Shown in pieces: positions 15,064-15,136 of a stretch of DNA of 15,136 bases. A model generated the notes under the pieces. It was not told the origin of the DNA, ran no database searches, and was given only the letters and a program-made list of their open reading frames with translations. Source of the DNA: Pavlovales sp. CCMP2436 (taxonomy: Eukaryota > Haptophyta > Pavlovophyceae > Pavlovales). Position 1 is the stretch's first letter. Each line of letters begins with the position of its first letter. The stretch lies in the NCBI GenBank assembly GCA_026770615.1, contig MU631445.1, forward strand, positions 260,869 to 276,004, written 5' to 3'. Made by a program: the position numbers and the translations under genes.

Positions 15064-15136
15064 GGGGAAGCGGACGTGGAGTACAGTGCATCGGGGAAGC
15101 GGACGTGGAGTACAGTGCATCGGGGAAGCGGACGTG
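15064..15136. repeat. 29-bp tandem repeat, cut by the window end
   Basis: Units start at 15064, 15093 and 15122, with GGGGAAGCGGACGTGGAGTA at the head of each. Looser GGGGAAGCATT-type copies precede it from about 15014. The array continues beyond the window. Confidence 0.88.

Noticed and set aside
1..15136. tRNA or rRNA genes
   Set aside because: I saw no tRNA-like or rRNA-like stretches on either strand by eye; a covariance-model scan was not possible.

Overview
The window looks like nuclear DNA of a GC-rich single-celled eukaryote, probably an alga, carrying a decaying endogenous polinton-like virus (PLV). The host call rests on a GC-rich gene with a convincing GT-AG intron and a Golgi-type signal anchor, a degenerate C2H2 zinc-finger relic, and many short tandem repeats. 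A haptophyte-like host is a guess from this style, not a demonstrated identity.

Region 1 (about 120-8,950) is the viral element, visibly less GC-rich than its right flank. On the minus strand, reading leftward from the centre, are a 179-residue basic/proline-rich protein, an FtsK/HerA-type packaging ATPase, a 419-residue proline-rich protein overlapping the ATPase stop by ATGA, and a long probable attachment protein with a discoidin-like (F5/8 type C-like) domain. On the plus strand are a probable penton/minor capsid protein, a small Gly/Ala-rich protein and a double-jelly-roll-type major capsid protein. A GIY-YIG-type nuclease gene faces the capsid gene. The two arms diverge from a short promoter region with a perfect 10-bp palindrome, and several genes share an ATAAAWAYC motif 17-28 nt before their starts. 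This is a morphogenesis module; no polymerase, primase-helicase or integrase is visible.

The element is broken in a consistent way. The ATPase has one frameshift and two in-frame stops (TAG, TGA). The attachment protein is one frame cut by TAA and TGA. The GIY-YIG gene is cut by TAG. The small gene before the capsid gene has no ATG. The capsid, penton, 179-residue and 419-residue genes are open. All three stop codons occur as interruptions, so this is decay rather than a variant genetic code.

Region 2 (about 8,950-10,700) is non-coding and repeat-laden: a nested duplication with internal 26-bp repeats, a 10-bp GGTCTTCGTC array, a 61-bp satellite with 20-bp sub-units and 122-bp higher-order alternation, seven copies of the 9-mer CGAGGACAG, and the zinc-finger pseudogene.

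Region 3 (10,724-13,590) is a host gene on the minus strand. It has two exons and a 186-nt intron and encodes a type II membrane protein of about 851 residues with fucosyltransferase-like motifs. A TATATATA box lies upstream.

Region 4 (13,590-15,136) is non-coding: 21-bp and 10-bp tandem repeats, an AT-rich island (about 14,040-14,560) with a possible coding remnant, an 89-bp direct duplication at a 100-bp offset, and a 29-bp tandem repeat cut by the window end.
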